From positions 620,001 to 684,000 of the forward strand of contig CP007152.1 of the NCBI GenBank assembly GCA_000831005.1: a DNA stretch of 64,000 nucleotides, in the 5' to 3' direction. Position numbers and translations under genes: made by a program. Each line of letters begins with the position of its first letter. Position 1 is the stretch's first letter. This DNA comes from Marinobacter salarius (GTDB lineage: Bacteria; Pseudomonadota; Gammaproteobacteria; Pseudomonadales; Oleiphilaceae). The notes beneath the pieces are model-generated. The model did not search any database. It saw only the letters and a program-made list of their open reading frames with translations, and was not told the DNA's origin. Shown here in pieces: positions 39,313-49,705 of this stretch.

Positions 39313-40241
39313 CGACGGCGACTCTTTCACGCTGGGATCGCTTTCGCGAGTCCTTCCTCTGGTACAGCTTCAAGCGCGACAAGGTGGCGATTGCCAGCTT
39401 TATCGTGCTGTTGTCCATGGTGCTGGCGGCCGTCTTTGCGCCTTTGCTGGCGCCGGCCGACCCCTACGACCTGGCCCAGATCAACATCATGAACTCCGAG
39501 CTGCCACCGGTCGGCCTGGATGGCTCCGATCCGGCCTTCCCGCTGGGCACCGACGCCCAGGGCAGGGATTTGCTCTCCACCATTCTGTATGGCACCCGGG
39601 TGTCGTTGTTGATCGGGTTTGGCGCGGTTGTCCTGCAAGCGGCGCTGGGCATCCTGTTCGGCCTGCTGGCGGGCTATCTGGGCGGTCGGGTCGACTCCAT
39701 CCTGATGCGGATTGCCGATGTGCAGCTGTCGTTCTCTACTCTGATGGTCGCGATCATTGTGGGTGCCGTGTTCAAGGCCAGCTTTGGCAATCTGATGTTC
39801 GGCGAAGTCGCTATCTACATGCTGATCTTCATCATTGGTGTGGCAGAGTGGCCTCAGATTGCCCGTACAGTGAGGGCCTCGGTATTGGCGGAGAAGAAAA
39901 AGGAATACGTGGATGCGGCGAAGGTGATGGGGTTTCGCACCCGTCGGATCATGTTCCGCCACATCCTGCCCAATACCCTGTCACCGATTTTCGTCATTGC
40001 CACGGTACAGATCGCCAACGCCATCATTTCCGAGGCCGCGTTGTCGTTCCTGGGCCTGGGCATGCCGGAAACACAGCCGTCGCTGGGCTCGCTGATCAAA
40101 TCCGGTTTTGACTACATCCAGAGTGGTTCCTGGTGGATCACCCTGATCCCCGGTCTGGTGCTGGTGGTACTCGTATTGGTCATCAACCTGCTGGGTGACT
40201 GGTTGCGGGATGTCATGAACCCACGGCTGTACAAGGGGTAA
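39309..40241 (+). CDS. Peptide ABC transporter permease (DppC-like)
   Basis: A 310-residue permease with the DppC/OppC N-terminal cytoplasmic stretch (FRESFLWYSFKRDKVAIASFIVLL), the periplasmic GTDAQGRDLLSTILYGTRVSL and the coupling loop KEYVDAAKVMGFRTRRIMFRHILPNTLSPI. It forms the transmembrane heterodimer with the preceding permease. Confidence 0.94.
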   Translation: MTTATLSRWDRFRESFLWYSFKRDKVAIASFIVLLSMVLAAVFAPLLAPADPYDLAQINIMNSELPPVGLDGSDPAFPLGTDAQGRDLLSTILYGTRVSLLIGFGAVVLQAALGILFGLLAGYLGGRVDSILMRIADVQLSFSTLMVAIIVGAVFKASFGNLMFGEVAIYMLIFIIGVAEWPQIARTVRASVLAEKKKEYVDAAKVMGFRTRRIMFRHILPNTLSPIFVIATVQIANAIISEAALSFLGLGMPETQPSLGSLIKSGFDYIQSGSWWITLIPGLVLVVLVLVINLLGDWLRDVMNPRLYKG

Positions 40242-40245
40242 CGCC

Positions 40246-41244
40246 ATGCCATTGCTGGAAGTAAAAGATCTTGAGGCCCGCTTCGCTGTCCGTGGCGGGG
40301 ACCTTACCGCTCTGCGTGGCATCAGTTTCAGTCTCGACAAGGGCGAGCGCCTGGGGCTGGTGGGGGAATCTGGCGCGGGTAAATCCGTAGCGGCTTTCTC
40401 CATTCTCAACCTGATCGCCCGGCCCGGTTACATTGCCGCTGGCCAGATCCTGTTCGAGGGTAAGGACCTGGCAGCCATGAGCGAGCGGGAACTGCGCAAG
40501 ATTCGCGGCAACCGCATCGCCATGATTTTCCAGGACCCGATGATGACCCTGAACCCGGTGCTGACCATTGGCACCCAGATGGTGGAAGCGCTCAAGGCGC
40601 ATCGCCGGATCAGCACCAGGGCGGCCCGGGATATCGCCCTGAACAAGCTGCGGAAGGTACAGATTCCGTCGCCGGACAAGCGCCTGGATCAATACCCCCA
40701 TGAACTGACTGGCGGCATGCGCCAACGCGTTATCATCGCCATCGCATTGCTGCTGGACCCGGAGATCATCATCGCGGATGAGCCGACGACGGCCCTGGAT
40801 GTGACGATTCAGGCTGAGATCATGGCGTTGCTGTTGGAGCTGTGCGAGCAGGACAACGTGGCGCTGATGCTGATCACTCACGATCTCGGTGTGGTGTCTC
40901 AGGTCACTCAGCGCATGCTGGTGATGTATTCCGGCCGAATCATTGAGCAAGGGCCCACCCGCGAAATCATCAATGATGCCCAGCATCCCTATACCCAGGG
41001 GCTGATCAACGCGCTGCCCCAGATGGGTGAGCCCGGCGAGCGGCTGTTCCAGATCCCGGGTTCCATGCCGTCCCTGAAGAATGTGCCCACAGGCTGCCCC
41101 TTCCACCCACGCTGTTCCTTCGCCACTGATCAGTGCAAGCGTCGGATGCCGGAGTATGTTCGGTCGGGTAATGTGGATGTGGCCTGTTACGAAGTCAGCA
41201 ACCTTATTGAGCAGGAGAAACGCATGCAGGAGGTGGAATCGTGA
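40246..41244 (+). CDS. Peptide ABC transporter ATPase (DppD-like)
   Basis: 332 residues. Walker [10 protein letters not shown]-loop [27 protein letters not shown], signature [15 protein letters not shown], Walker [17 protein letters not shown] and H-loop ITHDLGVV. The C-terminal oligopeptide domain has the Cys motif [20 protein letters not shown], which in DppD-type proteins can hold an iron-sulfur cluster. The next ATPase starts 4 bases before its end. Confidence 0.94.
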   Translation: MPLLEVKDLEARFAVRGGDLTALRGISFSLDKGERLGLVGESGAGKSVAAFSILNLIARPGYIAAGQILFEGKDLAAMSERELRKIRGNRIAMIFQDPMMTLNPVLTIGTQMVEALKAHRRISTRAARDIALNKLRKVQIPSPDKRLDQYPHELTGGMRQRVIIAIALLLDPEIIIADEPTTALDVTIQAEIMALLLELCEQDNVALMLITHDLGVVSQVTQRMLVMYSGRIIEQGPTREIINDAQHPYTQGLINALPQMGEPGERLFQIPGSMPSLKNVPTGCPFHPRCSFATDQCKRRMPEYVRSGNVDVACYEVSNLIEQEKRMQEVES

Positions 41245-42260
41245 CCTCCCCGTCATCCACGCTGGTCGATATACGCGGCCTGGAGAAGAAGTTTGATCTT
41301 TCCGGTGGCCTGCTGGAGCAGATCTCATTCAAAGGCGGTCGTTTCCACCGCAAACAGGAAGCCGTGCACGCGATCAATGGCGTTGATCTGCAGGTCCAGA
41401 AAGGCGAAGCGCTGTGTGTTGTGGGCGAGTCCGGCTGTGGTAAATCGACCGTGGCCCGTACCGTCATGGGGTTGTTGTCTCCCAGCGCTGGTGAGATCCA
41501 CTACGACGGCCAGCGTATCGACAATCTTGACGGTAAAGAGGTGCTGCCGTACCGCCGCAAGATGCAGATGATATTCCAGAACCCCTACGCCTCGCTGAAC
41601 CCGAGGATGACCATCCAGCAAACCCTGGAAGAGCCAATTCGCTTTCATCAGCCGGATGCCTCGGAGTCCCAGATCCGTGACAAGGTGCAGGATGTTATGG
41701 AGTCGGTGGGGATCGACCCGGACTGGGGTAGCCGTTTTGGTCATGAATTTTCCGGCGGTCAGCGCCAGCGCATTGCCATTGCCCGGGCGCTGGCGGTGGA
41801 CCCCGAGTTCATCGTTGCGGACGAACCGATTTCGGCGCTGGACGTCTCCATTCAGGCGCAGGTGCTCAACCTGCTGATGGAAGCTCAGGAAAGCCGCAAC
41901 CTGACCTATCTTTTTATTACTCATGATCTGGCCGTGGTAGAGCATTTTGGTACCCGGGTCGCGGTCATGTACCTTGGCCGGGTATGCGAGTTGGCAGATA
42001 CCAGAACGCTGTTCAATACCCCGAGGCATCCATATACCCAGGCGTTGCTGTCGGCCATTCCAAAGCTGGAGGACGACCGGCCCAACCATATCCGGTTACA
42101 GGGCGAGGTTCCGACACCAGTGCAGTTGCCGTCAGGTTGCGTCTTCCATGGTCGCTGCCCGTATGCCGACGACCGATGCCGGCAGGAAATACCTCAGTTG
42201 ATAGCGACGGATGGCGGCGCCCAGGTTGCGTGTCATGCGGTGGAGGAAGGGCGGCTATAG
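41241..42260 (+). CDS. Peptide ABC transporter ATPase (DppF-like)
   Basis: 339 residues. Walker A GESGCGKST, MIFQNPYASLNPRMTIQQTLEEPIRFH, signature FSGGQRQRIAIARAL, Walker B FIVADEPISALDVSIQ and ITHDLAVVEHFG, with C-terminal GCVFHGRCPYADDRCRQEIPQ. A ~20-residue insertion (LSGGLLEQISFKGGRFHRKQEAVHAING) between strand 1 and the P-loop is usual for this subgroup. It is the last gene of the transporter operon, followed by a LysR regulator. Confidence 0.94.
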   Translation: MTSPSSTLVDIRGLEKKFDLSGGLLEQISFKGGRFHRKQEAVHAINGVDLQVQKGEALCVVGESGCGKSTVARTVMGLLSPSAGEIHYDGQRIDNLDGKEVLPYRRKMQMIFQNPYASLNPRMTIQQTLEEPIRFHQPDASESQIRDKVQDVMESVGIDPDWGSRFGHEFSGGQRQRIAIARALAVDPEFIVADEPISALDVSIQAQVLNLLMEAQESRNLTYLFITHDLAVVEHFGTRVAVMYLGRVCELADTRTLFNTPRHPYTQALLSAIPKLEDDRPNHIRLQGEVPTPVQLPSGCVFHGRCPYADDRCRQEIPQLIATDGGAQVACHAVEEGRL

Positions 42261-42317
42261 CCAGTTCCCCACGATGGGCTATGATGCCTGACAACCATTC
42301 CCGACGCTGGTAACACC

Positions 42318-43232
42318 ATGGAAATACGCTGGCTTGAAGACTTCATGGCGCTGGCCCGAACGCGTCATTTCTCACGTGCCGCTGAACTGCAGCATGTGAG
42401 CCAGCCGACGTTCAGCCGCCGCATCAAGCTTCTCGAGGAAGCCATGGGGGCAACACTGATCAACCGCCAGACCCTGCCATTGTCGCTGACACCGGCGGGG
42501 GAGGCTTTCGTTGAGCTGTGCGAGCGCGTAACGCGGGACGTTCGTGAAACCAAAGACCGGATCAGCGACATGGAGTCCGAGGCGTCTGCCCGGATCAGTG
42601 TGGGATCAACCCAGGGGCTGTTTTCCCACTTTTATCAGGGGTGGGCACGGCAGGAGGGATTGGCCGAGCGGCTACAACTGAACCTGAAGGCCACCAACTG
42701 GGTGGGGGAGCAGTTTCTGGATGCGCTGGATAGCGGCGAATGTGATCTGGTGCTGTGCTACTGGCATGAGGATCTGCCCTGGAAGGATCATCTGAGCGAG
42801 GACCGCTACGAATGGGTGACGCTGGCGAGGGAATTTCTGGTGCCTGTAAGTGTGGCCGATGAAAACGGGCAACCACGATTTGCGCTGCCGGGCACGCCGG
42901 AACAGCCCGTCCCGCTGATTGCCTATCACTCCCGGGGGTTCCTGCAGTCTGCCATTGAGGGGCACCTGAACAGGTGCAAGCTGCCAGCCAACTTGTTGCC
43001 ACTGAATGAAAATACCCAATCGGCCGGTATCAAGGCGCTGGTAAAACAGGGCTTTGGCATGGGGTGGCTGCCACAACGAATGACGGAAAAGAGCGAGCGT
43101 TTCGGCAGTCTTACCCGGGCCGGGGACAAACGTTGCGATGTGCCATTGGAGATCCGCTTGATTCGCCTGCGTGAGCCCCGTTCCGACGATCTGCTAACCC
43201 TCTGGAAAACACTGGAAAACAAGCATGTCTGA
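42318..43232 (+). CDS. LysR-family transcriptional regulator
   Basis: A 304-residue LTTR with an N-terminal winged helix-turn-helix (MEIRWLEDFMALARTRHFSRAAELQHVSQPTFSRRIKLLEEAMGATLINR) and a periplasmic-binding-like effector domain. It starts 57 bases after the peptide transporter ATPase and overlaps the peptidase gene by 8 bases. It probably regulates peptide uptake and cleavage in response to an amino acid or peptide; effector unknown. Confidence 0.92.
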   Translation: MEIRWLEDFMALARTRHFSRAAELQHVSQPTFSRRIKLLEEAMGATLINRQTLPLSLTPAGEAFVELCERVTRDVRETKDRISDMESEASARISVGSTQGLFSHFYQGWARQEGLAERLQLNLKATNWVGEQFLDALDSGECDLVLCYWHEDLPWKDHLSEDRYEWVTLAREFLVPVSVADENGQPRFALPGTPEQPVPLIAYHSRGFLQSAIEGHLNRCKLPANLLPLNENTQSAGIKALVKQGFGMGWLPQRMTEKSERFGSLTRAGDKRCDVPLEIRLIRLREPRSDDLLTLWKTLENKHV

Positions 43233-44516
43233 CATCGAGTTACTGTCACTGCAGACGGACCATATTCGCACGCTTCAGCAGCGTTACGAGCACGCCATCG
43301 CCGAGCAGGGTTATGACGGTCTGCTTATCAGTTCCGGCGCCGCACCCGTGCGTTATGGTGACGACCAGGCATGGCATTTTCAGGGCTATGGCCCCTTCCT
43401 GCACTGGACCGGGCTGACCGGGCAGGAACACAGCTGGTTACTTATCCGGCCCGGGCATAAGCCGCTGCTCAGTCTTTATCACCCGTGGACTTCTGGCATG
43501 CCACTCCGGAATTGCCGGACGAGCCCTGGCTGCAGTCGATGGAGGTGCGTTCCAGTGATCGTCGGGAAGCGCCGGTAATGAACGTCAATGGCAGGCTTGC
43601 CGTTGTGGGCGACCCGTCCCAGTTGTCCGGGGTTGATGGGGAGCATAATCCGGAGGGCCTGTTGTCTGCTCTGGACGAAACCCGGGTGCATAAGACCCCG
43701 TATGAAATAGCCTGCCTGGCTCGTGCCAACCACATTGCCATGCAGGGCCACTGGGCGGCCCGAAAGACGTTTCTGGACGGAGGCAGTGAGTTTGAAATAA
43801 ACCTGGCCTACCAGCAGGCGACCGGGCAGCGTGAAGCCCAAGCGCCGTATCACAGTATTATCGGCGTGAATGAACACGCCGGCACCCTGCATTACCAATA
43901 CTATGACACCGAAGCCCCTGCGCGTCCCCGCAGCCTTCTGATCGACGCCGGTGTCCGTTTTCGCGGTTACTGTTCCGACATTACCCGCACCACGCCCGGG
44001 GCAGGGGAAAGACGTTTTGCCGCGTTGATTCAGGGGCTGGAACAATTGCAGCAACGGCTGTGCGGGATGGTTGCACCCGGCGTGGAGTATGTGGCGATCC
44101 ATCGCAAGACCCACCAAGGCATTGCGGCACTGTTGAATGCCGCCGGAGTGGTTCAGGGGGTGGATGACGAAACCCTGGTGGAGCAGGGCGTTACCAGGGC
44201 GTTCTTTCCGCACGGTATTGGTCATTTCCTGGGAGTTCAGGTGCATGACGTCTCTGGCAAGAAAGAACCGCCGCCGTCAGACGCCCCATTCCTACGCCTG
44301 ACCCGGACCCTGGAGGCAGGCATGGTCGTCACCATAGAGCCGGGGCTTTATATCATTCCTTCATTGCTGGACCCGGTATTGGATGGGCCACTGGGGAAGA
44401 ACTTTAACCGTTCAGTGATCGATGAATTACGAGGGTGCGGCGGTATTCGCATTGAGGATAATGTGGTCGTTACACACGATGGCGCCAGAAACCTGACCCG
44501 TGAGGCGGGCGGTTAA
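43225..44516 (+). CDS. pepQ: M24 metallopeptidase, Xaa-Pro dipeptidase (frameshifted)
   Basis: A 430-residue pita-bread-fold peptidase. The N-terminal domain ends near SLYHP, where one base is lost (about 43484); restoring it gives HPVDFWHATPELPDEPW. The catalytic domain has the metal ligands Asp in LLIDAGVRFRGYCSDITRT, His in FFPHGIGHFLGVQVHD, Glu in GMVVTIEPGLYIIP and Glu in GGIRIEDNVVV. The length and VHDVSGKKE stretch fit PepQ-type prolidases, which split X-Pro dipeptides; homologues also hydrolyse organophosphates. Its position after the peptide importer and LysR regulator supports dipeptide use. Confidence 0.9.
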
Positions 44517-44563
44517 AAAGAATTTGCACAAAAATCGCTCTTTGGGCTTGCAAAGCTGCATGC

Positions 44564-44582
44564 AAATGACAATAATTATCAC
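44564..44582. promoter_or_regulatory. Fur box upstream of bfd
   Basis: AAATGACAATAATTATCAC matches the 19-base Fur consensus (GATAATGATAATCATTATC) at most positions. It lies 30 bases before the bfd start, predicting iron repression of bfd. Confidence 0.75.
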
Positions 44583-44612
44583 TAGCTTTGTTATCGTTAG
44601 TGAGATGCTCCT

Positions 44613-44819
44613 ATGTACGTATGCCTCTGCCATGGTGTAACAGACCGAGAAATCCGTGAAGCCGCCGACAATGGCGTCAGTTCCATGCGCCAGCTTGGCA
44701 AGGAGCTCGGTGTTGGCACGCAATGCGGTCGTTGTGCCTGTACAGCACGGGAGATTCTCCGCGAAAGCCGCACCCCTGATTACCTGGCCATGGCTGACAT
44801 GCTAGCCCAGCCCGCCTGA
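44613..44819 (+). CDS. bfd: Bacterioferritin-associated ferredoxin
   Basis: A 68-residue [2Fe-2S] BFD-like ferredoxin with cluster ligands Cys4, Cys6, Cys38 and Cys41 (MYVCLCHG; TQCGRCACTA). It docks on bacterioferritin and passes electrons that release stored iron. The upstream Fur box fits induction under iron shortage, and bfr follows 129 bases downstream. Confidence 0.95.
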   Translation: MYVCLCHGVTDREIREAADNGVSSMRQLGKELGVGTQCGRCACTAREILRESRTPDYLAMADMLAQPA

Positions 44820-44948
44820 CGGATAGGGTAGTGATAGGGAGAGTGCGGAATCCGTTCTTGCCTGCACCTGATTCCTAAATGTGATTTTTTCTCCCCGCGT
44901 GAAAGACTATCCTTGTAAGGATCGCACACTCACGAAAGGAGATCCGTC

Positions 44949-45425
44949 ATGAAAGGCGACAAGAAAGTCATCCAGTTCCTGAATAAAGTACTCGCCAACG
45001 AGCTGACCGCCATCAACCAGTACTTCCTCCATTCCCGCATGTACAAGGATTGGGGTATCACCAAACTGGCGGACAAGGAATACGAAGAGTCCATCGACGA
45101 AATGAAGCATGCGGATCTGCTGATCGAACGCATCCTGTTTCTGGAAGGGCTGCCTAATCTCCAGGATCTAAACAAGCTGCTGATCGGTGAAAACGTCGAG
45201 GAAATGCTGTCCTGTGACCTCAAACTGGAAATGATCGCCCATCAGGACCTGAAAGATGCGGTTGTTCATTGTGAGCAGGTGAAGGACTACACCAGTCGTG
45301 AACTGTTCCGTGGCATCCTCGACAGCGAAGAAGAGCACATCGACTGGCTCGAAACCCAGCTCGACATGATCGGCAAGATGGGTATCCAGAACTACATCCA
45401 GCTTCAGTCGTCCGCCGCGGAGTAA
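44949..45425 (+). CDS. bfr: Bacterioferritin
   Basis: A 158-residue 24-mer iron-storage subunit. All ferroxidase ligands are present: Glu18, Glu51, His54, Glu94, Glu127 and His130; Met52 is the haem ligand. AAAGGAGAT precedes the ATG. It stores iron as a ferric mineral and works with the neighbouring Bfd. Confidence 0.97.
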   Translation: MKGDKKVIQFLNKVLANELTAINQYFLHSRMYKDWGITKLADKEYEESIDEMKHADLLIERILFLEGLPNLQDLNKLLIGENVEEMLSCDLKLEMIAHQDLKDAVVHCEQVKDYTSRELFRGILDSEEEHIDWLETQLDMIGKMGIQNYIQLQSSAAE

Positions 45426-45431
45426 ACATCA

Positions 45432-46794
45432 GTGACAATGGATCTGTCCTGTTTTAAAGCCTATGACCTTCGTGGCCGGGTGCCGGACCAGCTTAACCCA
45501 GAGCTGGCCGAACGCATCGGTCGCGCCTATGTGGAAGTGACGGGGGCGAAAAGAGTCATCGTCGGCTACGACATCCGGCTGTCCAGCCGTGACATCGCCG
45601 ACGCCTCTGCTCCGGCCTTATGGCCGCCGGTGCCGACGTTTTCGACATCGGCCTGTGTGGTACTGAGCTGGTCTACTTCGCCACCAGCCATTACAAAATG
45701 GACGGCGGCATCATGGTCACCGCCAGCCACAACCCGCGTGATCACAATGGCATGAAGATGGTGGGGCCGGACTCGCGCCCTATCAGTTCCGACAACGGCC
45801 TGAATGACATCCGTGACCGGGTGCCTGAGCCCTTCGGTGATGCGCCGAAACAGGGACGATATGAGCCGCTGGAAGTGGTTACCGCCTATATCGATCACCT
45901 GTTGGGTTATATAGCGGCAGGATCGCTCAAGCCTAAAACCATCGTGGTCAACGCTGGTAACGGCGGGGCGGGGTTGATTGTCGACGAGCTGGAACAACAC
46001 CTGCCGTTCGATTTCGTCAAAGTGCACCACCAGGCCGATGGTCATTTCCCGAACGGTGTTCCCAACCCCATTCTGGAAGAAAACCGCGCCGCCACCGCGG
46101 ATGCGGTTGTGGAGTATGGCGCTGCATGGGCATTGCCTGGGACGGCGACTACGATCGCTGCTTCTTCTTCGACGAAAACGGCCGCTTCATCGAGGGCTAT
46201 TACATTGTCGGCCTGCTGGCAGACCAGTTCCTCCGCAAAACCGGCGGCGGTAAAGTCATCCACGACCCAAGACTGACCTGGAACACCATCGACCTCGTCA
46301 ACGCCGTTGGCGGCGAAGCCATCGAAAGCAAAACCGGCCACGCCTTCATCAAACAACGCATGCGCGACGAAGATGCAGTCTACGGCGGCGAAATGAGCGC
46401 CCACCACTACTTCCGCGACTTCGCCTACTGCGACAGCGGCATGATCCCCTGGTTGCTCGTCGCCGAACGCCTGTGCCAGTCCGGCCAGACGCTGTCCTCC
46501 CTGATAGACGCCCGAATCGAGGCCTATCCGGCCAGCGGCGAAATCAACCGCACGATCGATGATCCCCCCAAGGTCATTGCCGCCATCGAGGCCAAATACA
46601 GCCCGGGCGCCAAAAGTGTCAGCCACGTCGACGGTGCCAGCATCGAATTCGACGACTGGCGGTTCAACCTGCGAATGTCCAACACCGAACCGGTGGTTCG
46701 CCTGAACGTGGAATCGAGGGGAGATATTGCGTTGATGAAGGAAAAAACGGCAGAGCTGCTGGCGGAAATGCAAAGGCTAAACGAGAAAGGCTAA
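45432..46794 (+). CDS. Phosphomannomutase/phosphoglucomutase (frameshifted)
   Basis: Alpha-D-phosphohexomutase of about 455 residues. It has the four family domains: active-site serine loop [11 protein letters not shown], metal loop WDGDYDR, sugar-binding [10 protein letters not shown] and phosphate-binding [12 protein letters not shown]. Frames change near 45605 (one base restores [20 protein letters not shown]) and near 46125 (one base restores [22 protein letters not shown]). It interconverts mannose/glucose 6- and 1-phosphates for polysaccharide precursors (CpsG/ManB type). GTG 45432 is assumed as start, with ATG 45438 possible; GGAG lies 10 bases before the GTG. Confidence 0.9.
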
Positions 46795-46817
46795 CTCCGA
46801 ATTTTGGGGCAGGCCGG

Positions 46818-46917
46818 CATGGTTCCCTCTCCCGAAACTGTGCGGAGCCATGGATGGCGAAGCCCAAGCGTCACATGGATGTGCCGCAAGGAGCGTGTTT
46901 CGGGAGAGGGAACCATG
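46818..46917. repeat. 100-bp palindromic element (21-bp perfect inverted repeats)
   Basis: The outer arms, 46818-46838 (beginning CATGGTTCCCTCTCC) and 46897-46917, are exact reverse complements over 21 bases. The inner 58 bases are partly self-complementary (GTGCGG...CCGCA; two ATGGATG copies). It lies between the convergent mutase and phospholipase genes. It looks like a dispersed palindromic (REP/MITE-like) element that may also terminate both transcripts. Confidence 0.8.
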
Positions 46918-46956
46918 ACGGACTGTCTTGCACCAATGGCAAAAGCCGGGAACCAC

Positions 46957-48125
46957 TCAAAGCCAGTCGTTCAACATAACCCCGATACCAATCCGCTGAA
47001 TCCGCTCATTGTAGTCAATCAGACTCTCACCATAGCCATTGTAATAATGGACATACCCCTTGATCGTATCCCCCATCGGAAAGCTATAACCCAACTCAAT
47101 CGACGTCTTGTTGTCTGACCGCAAGTTGTTCATCAGCTTCATCGACAGCGTCCGATCCTCACTCCACTTGTAGATCGCCATGTAGTTCGCATAGCCCAGA
47201 TAGCGCTCAATATCCTCATTGTCGTCCTCGCTGTCATCCTCCGGCAGTCGATACCAAGGCTGAAGGATGAACAGCCAGCGATCATAGCTGTAGGCTGCCG
47301 ACCCCACGATCCGGTTCCAACTGCGGGAACGGGGTTCCGACTGGCCATTGGACTCATGATTAAAGCCCAGCGTGACACCATTCAGCCTGCCAGGACCCAG
47401 GTCATAATTCGTCTCATAGCGTACAAAGACTTCCGGCTCATAATTGGTTTCCCGGAATGGCGCTGAGTCATCCGTGTTATACACCTGCCAAAACGATTTC
47501 TGGGTGTAGCCGAACCAGAGCGTCGTGCGGTCATCCAGCCAGCCAGTCAACAAGGGTACCTTGAAACTGATCTGGTACTTGGCTTCCTGGTTGTCGATGC
47601 CATAGTCGTAATCGGTTGCGCCCAGTCTCGGATTTGTGGGTTCACGATTGGCATTCTTCATATAGCTGAACGGCAGGATATACATCGGCCGATGGCCAAC
47701 AAAACTGCCGGAAAACGAGAAAATAGCCTTCTCTGCGGCAACATAACGGTTCAGGATCGCTGACATCACACCGGTATCTTCTCCGTCCTCTCCTGTCGTG
47801 CTTTCTTCCGCGGGCCCCAGTGTTGCATCGCCGTTTTCCGCATTCGCTGCCTCTTCGTACTGCAGCGCCTCCGTCGACTTGTCGATGGCGTCCAGGCTCT
47901 CATCAGAGGCACCATTGCGAGCGCTGGCCGGGTCATTGATGGCGTCGTAACATGCGAGACGCTGAACGCCATCCTTGATCAGGCACAGTCTTCCGGCTTC
48001 ACTCCCTCAAAATTCCGGTTCCCGGGGGGCTCGTCCTGCGCGGTGGCCGTTCCGGGAAGGAACAGGTTGAGAGACAACAGCAAGCCAGTAAACCTCAAAA
48101 GTTCAGGGCGGCGAACGATGGGCAT
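46957..48125 (-). CDS. pldA: Outer membrane phospholipase A (frameshifted)
   Basis: About 389 residues. A signal peptide (MPIVRRPELLRFTGLLLSLNLFLPGTATAQ) is followed by an extended N-terminal region, then the 12-strand OMPLA barrel. The catalytic His-Ser pair is in GFNHESNGQSEPRSRSWNRI and the C-terminal signature is GYGESLIDYNERIQRIGIGVMLNDWL. The frame breaks near 47984. Restoring a base gives CLIKDGVQRLACYDAINDPAS, a YCAD-like Cys-rich motif seen in gammaproteobacterial homologues, then an acidic Glu/Asp/Thr-rich linker. It hydrolyses phospholipids in the outer leaflet after membrane stress. Confidence 0.9.
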
Positions 48126-48135
48126 GGTCCAGTCC

Positions 48136-48467
48136 TTATGCGTTGGAAACACTGATCCAGGTGTTGGCGACGCCGTAAGCCCATACTCCGAGCAGCGTCA
48201 TCACCAGCAGGGAAAATACGATTTTATGCCGGGGTTTGCGTTCAGCAGCTGCTGCAACCACCCAGCGCAGGTACATCAGCCCGATAAAACTGATGAATAC
48301 CGCAAGACTTGCGGCGGCGGGAATCAATAACCACACAGGGCTCAGTGCGGCACCCTCTGCCGCGCGGCTGGAAAACCAGCCCATGGACGCCAGCAGTATG
48401 GCTACCGCGGTAAACTCGGTGATCAGTAATGCTTTCGCCAGGGGTGTGGCTGGTTGGTATCAGGCAT
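48136..48467 (-). CDS. Small hypothetical membrane protein (start uncertain, possible frameshift)
   Basis: The firm part (48136-48384) encodes 82 residues with two strong membrane helices (VWLLIPAAASLAVFISFIGLMYL and HKIVFSLLVMTLLGVWAYGVA). The frame stays open and hydrophobic upstream (AKALLITEFTAVAILLASMGWF). An ATG at 48467 would fit if one base was lost near 48446. It lies 10 bases upstream of the phospholipase start on the same strand, so the two may be co-transcribed. I recognise no family. Confidence 0.5.
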
Positions 48468-48659
48468 ACATTCGAACCTTCGGTATCTGTTTGGTGCATG
48501 GTACCCGGAAAGTGCTTCCGGAGCCCTCTGACTTACGAAATGGCAACGAAAATTGATTGAAATCTGGGGTTCATTTTGCAGTTTGGTTTTTTTGGCCTGC
48601 CGCAGTCGCTATAATGCGTGCACTAACGATTATAACGCCCAATTGTGAGGTGCATTGTG

Positions 48660-49076
48660 ATGATGAAGAGAGTCCTGGCTGCCGTATTGCTTGGTTTCGG
48701 CCTGACCGCAGGTGCCGTAATGGCCAATGTTGAAGATGAAATTCGTGCTCGCATTGCCCCGGTTGGTGAGGTGTGCGTCCAGGGTGAAGACTGTGGGCAG
48801 GCAGCTGCTCCATCTGCAAGCGCAAGCTCGGGCCCTCGTTCTGGAAGTGACGTTTACGATGCAGCCTGTACCGCTTGCCACAGCACTGGCGCGGCAGGCG
48901 CTCCCAAGAAGGGCGACACAGCCGCATGGTCACCCCGTATTGAAAAAGGACTGGACACATTGGTCAATCACGCGATCAACGGCTTCAATGCCATGCCGGC
49001 CAAGGGCGGTTGTTCCGGGTGCTCTGATGAGGAAATCGAGAGCGCCGTCGAGCACATGGTTGAGGCCAGCCAGTAG
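48660..49076 (+). CDS. Cytochrome c5-like c-type cytochrome
   Basis: 138 residues with a signal peptide (MMKRVLAAVLLGFGLTAGAVMA) and one haem site CTACH in DVYDAACTACHSTGAAGAPKKGD. The axial Met lies in FNAMPAKGGCSGCSDEEIESAVEHMV. The CxxC pair near the C-terminus (GGCSGC) is characteristic of cytochrome c5. It is a periplasmic electron carrier to terminal oxidases. GAGG lies 9 bases before ATG 48660. Confidence 0.9.
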   Translation: MMKRVLAAVLLGFGLTAGAVMANVEDEIRARIAPVGEVCVQGEDCGQAAAPSASASSGPRSGSDVYDAACTACHSTGAAGAPKKGDTAAWSPRIEKGLDTLVNHAINGFNAMPAKGGCSGCSDEEIESAVEHMVEASQ

Positions 49077-49103
49077 CAACTGTATTCCGGCCCACGGTAG
49101 ATC

Positions 49104-49133
49104 AAAAAGCCCCCGATATTACGGGGGCTTTTT
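49104..49133. terminator. Rho-independent terminator, probably bidirectional
   Basis: AAAAAGCCCCCG-ATATTA-CGGGGGCTTTTT stem-loop with A and T runs on both sides, between the cytochrome gene and the convergent 49158 gene. Confidence 0.92.
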
Positions 49134-49157
49134 ATTGGTTAGCGGAATGTTCACCCG

Positions 49158-49688
49158 TTAGTGAATGGGCATATAGGTCAGTTGCCCTTCGATTCGCTCA
49201 GTGCCGTTTTTGGGCGTTGTCACTGCAATTGACCAGGTTTTTGGCCCATCTGCGCTGTTGCTGTCATGCAGAACATTGAGCCGGGAGTCCAGCCAGCCAA
49301 AAGCGCCGGATTGAGACATTGTCACCCAGGACGTCTGGCTCGTTTCCGCCGACTGGTTTGGTAGCGCTTTCCAGCTGGGGCTCTCCGTATTAACGGTGAC
49401 TTCGGTTCGGGTAAATCGTATAAACGCCTCCCCGTCCGTGCCCAATACGGTCAGAGGTTCTTCACCTTGATATCGAAGCAATATGCCCGGGCGCGGTGCA
49501 TCCAGAATGATTGCACTGAGTCCGGGAATGTCGGGTTGATGGGCTATTCGAGCCTTTACGATGCCGTCCGGAACGTCCTCTGTCTCCAGTGCACCGTGGG
49601 CCCCTGCCAGCCCGGAGGCTGACAGGGACACCAGGCCGAACAACACCGGGGCCGCCAGGCGAGCCCCGATCTGTTCGATGTGTTTCAT
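49158..49688 (-). CDS. Exported hypothetical protein
   Basis: 176 residues with an N-terminal signal peptide (MKHIEQIGARLAAPVLFGLVSLSASGLAGAHG). After it comes a beta-rich domain: GIVKARIAHQPDIPGLSAIILDAPRPGILLRYQGEEPLTVLGTDGEAFIRFT, then VTVNTESPSWK and SIAVTTPKNGTERIEGQLTYMP. The PG-x-E/L-R-Y-x-G...VLG-x-DGE-x-F-x-R pattern recurs in exported proteins near copper or cytochrome genes, but I cannot name a family with confidence. ATG 49688 follows AGGAGG. It starts 17 bases after the galactose-oxidase-like gene and is probably in its operon, which suggests a joint periplasmic or secreted role. Confidence 0.7.
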   Translation of the reverse strand: MKHIEQIGARLAAPVLFGLVSLSASGLAGAHGALETEDVPDGIVKARIAHQPDIPGLSAIILDAPRPGILLRYQGEEPLTVLGTDGEAFIRFTRTEVTVNTESPSWKALPNQSAETSQTSWVTMSQSGAFGWLDSRLNVLHDSNSADGPKTWSIAVTTPKNGTERIEGQLTYMPIH

Positions 49689-49705
49689 AACAATCCTCCT
49701 GACGG

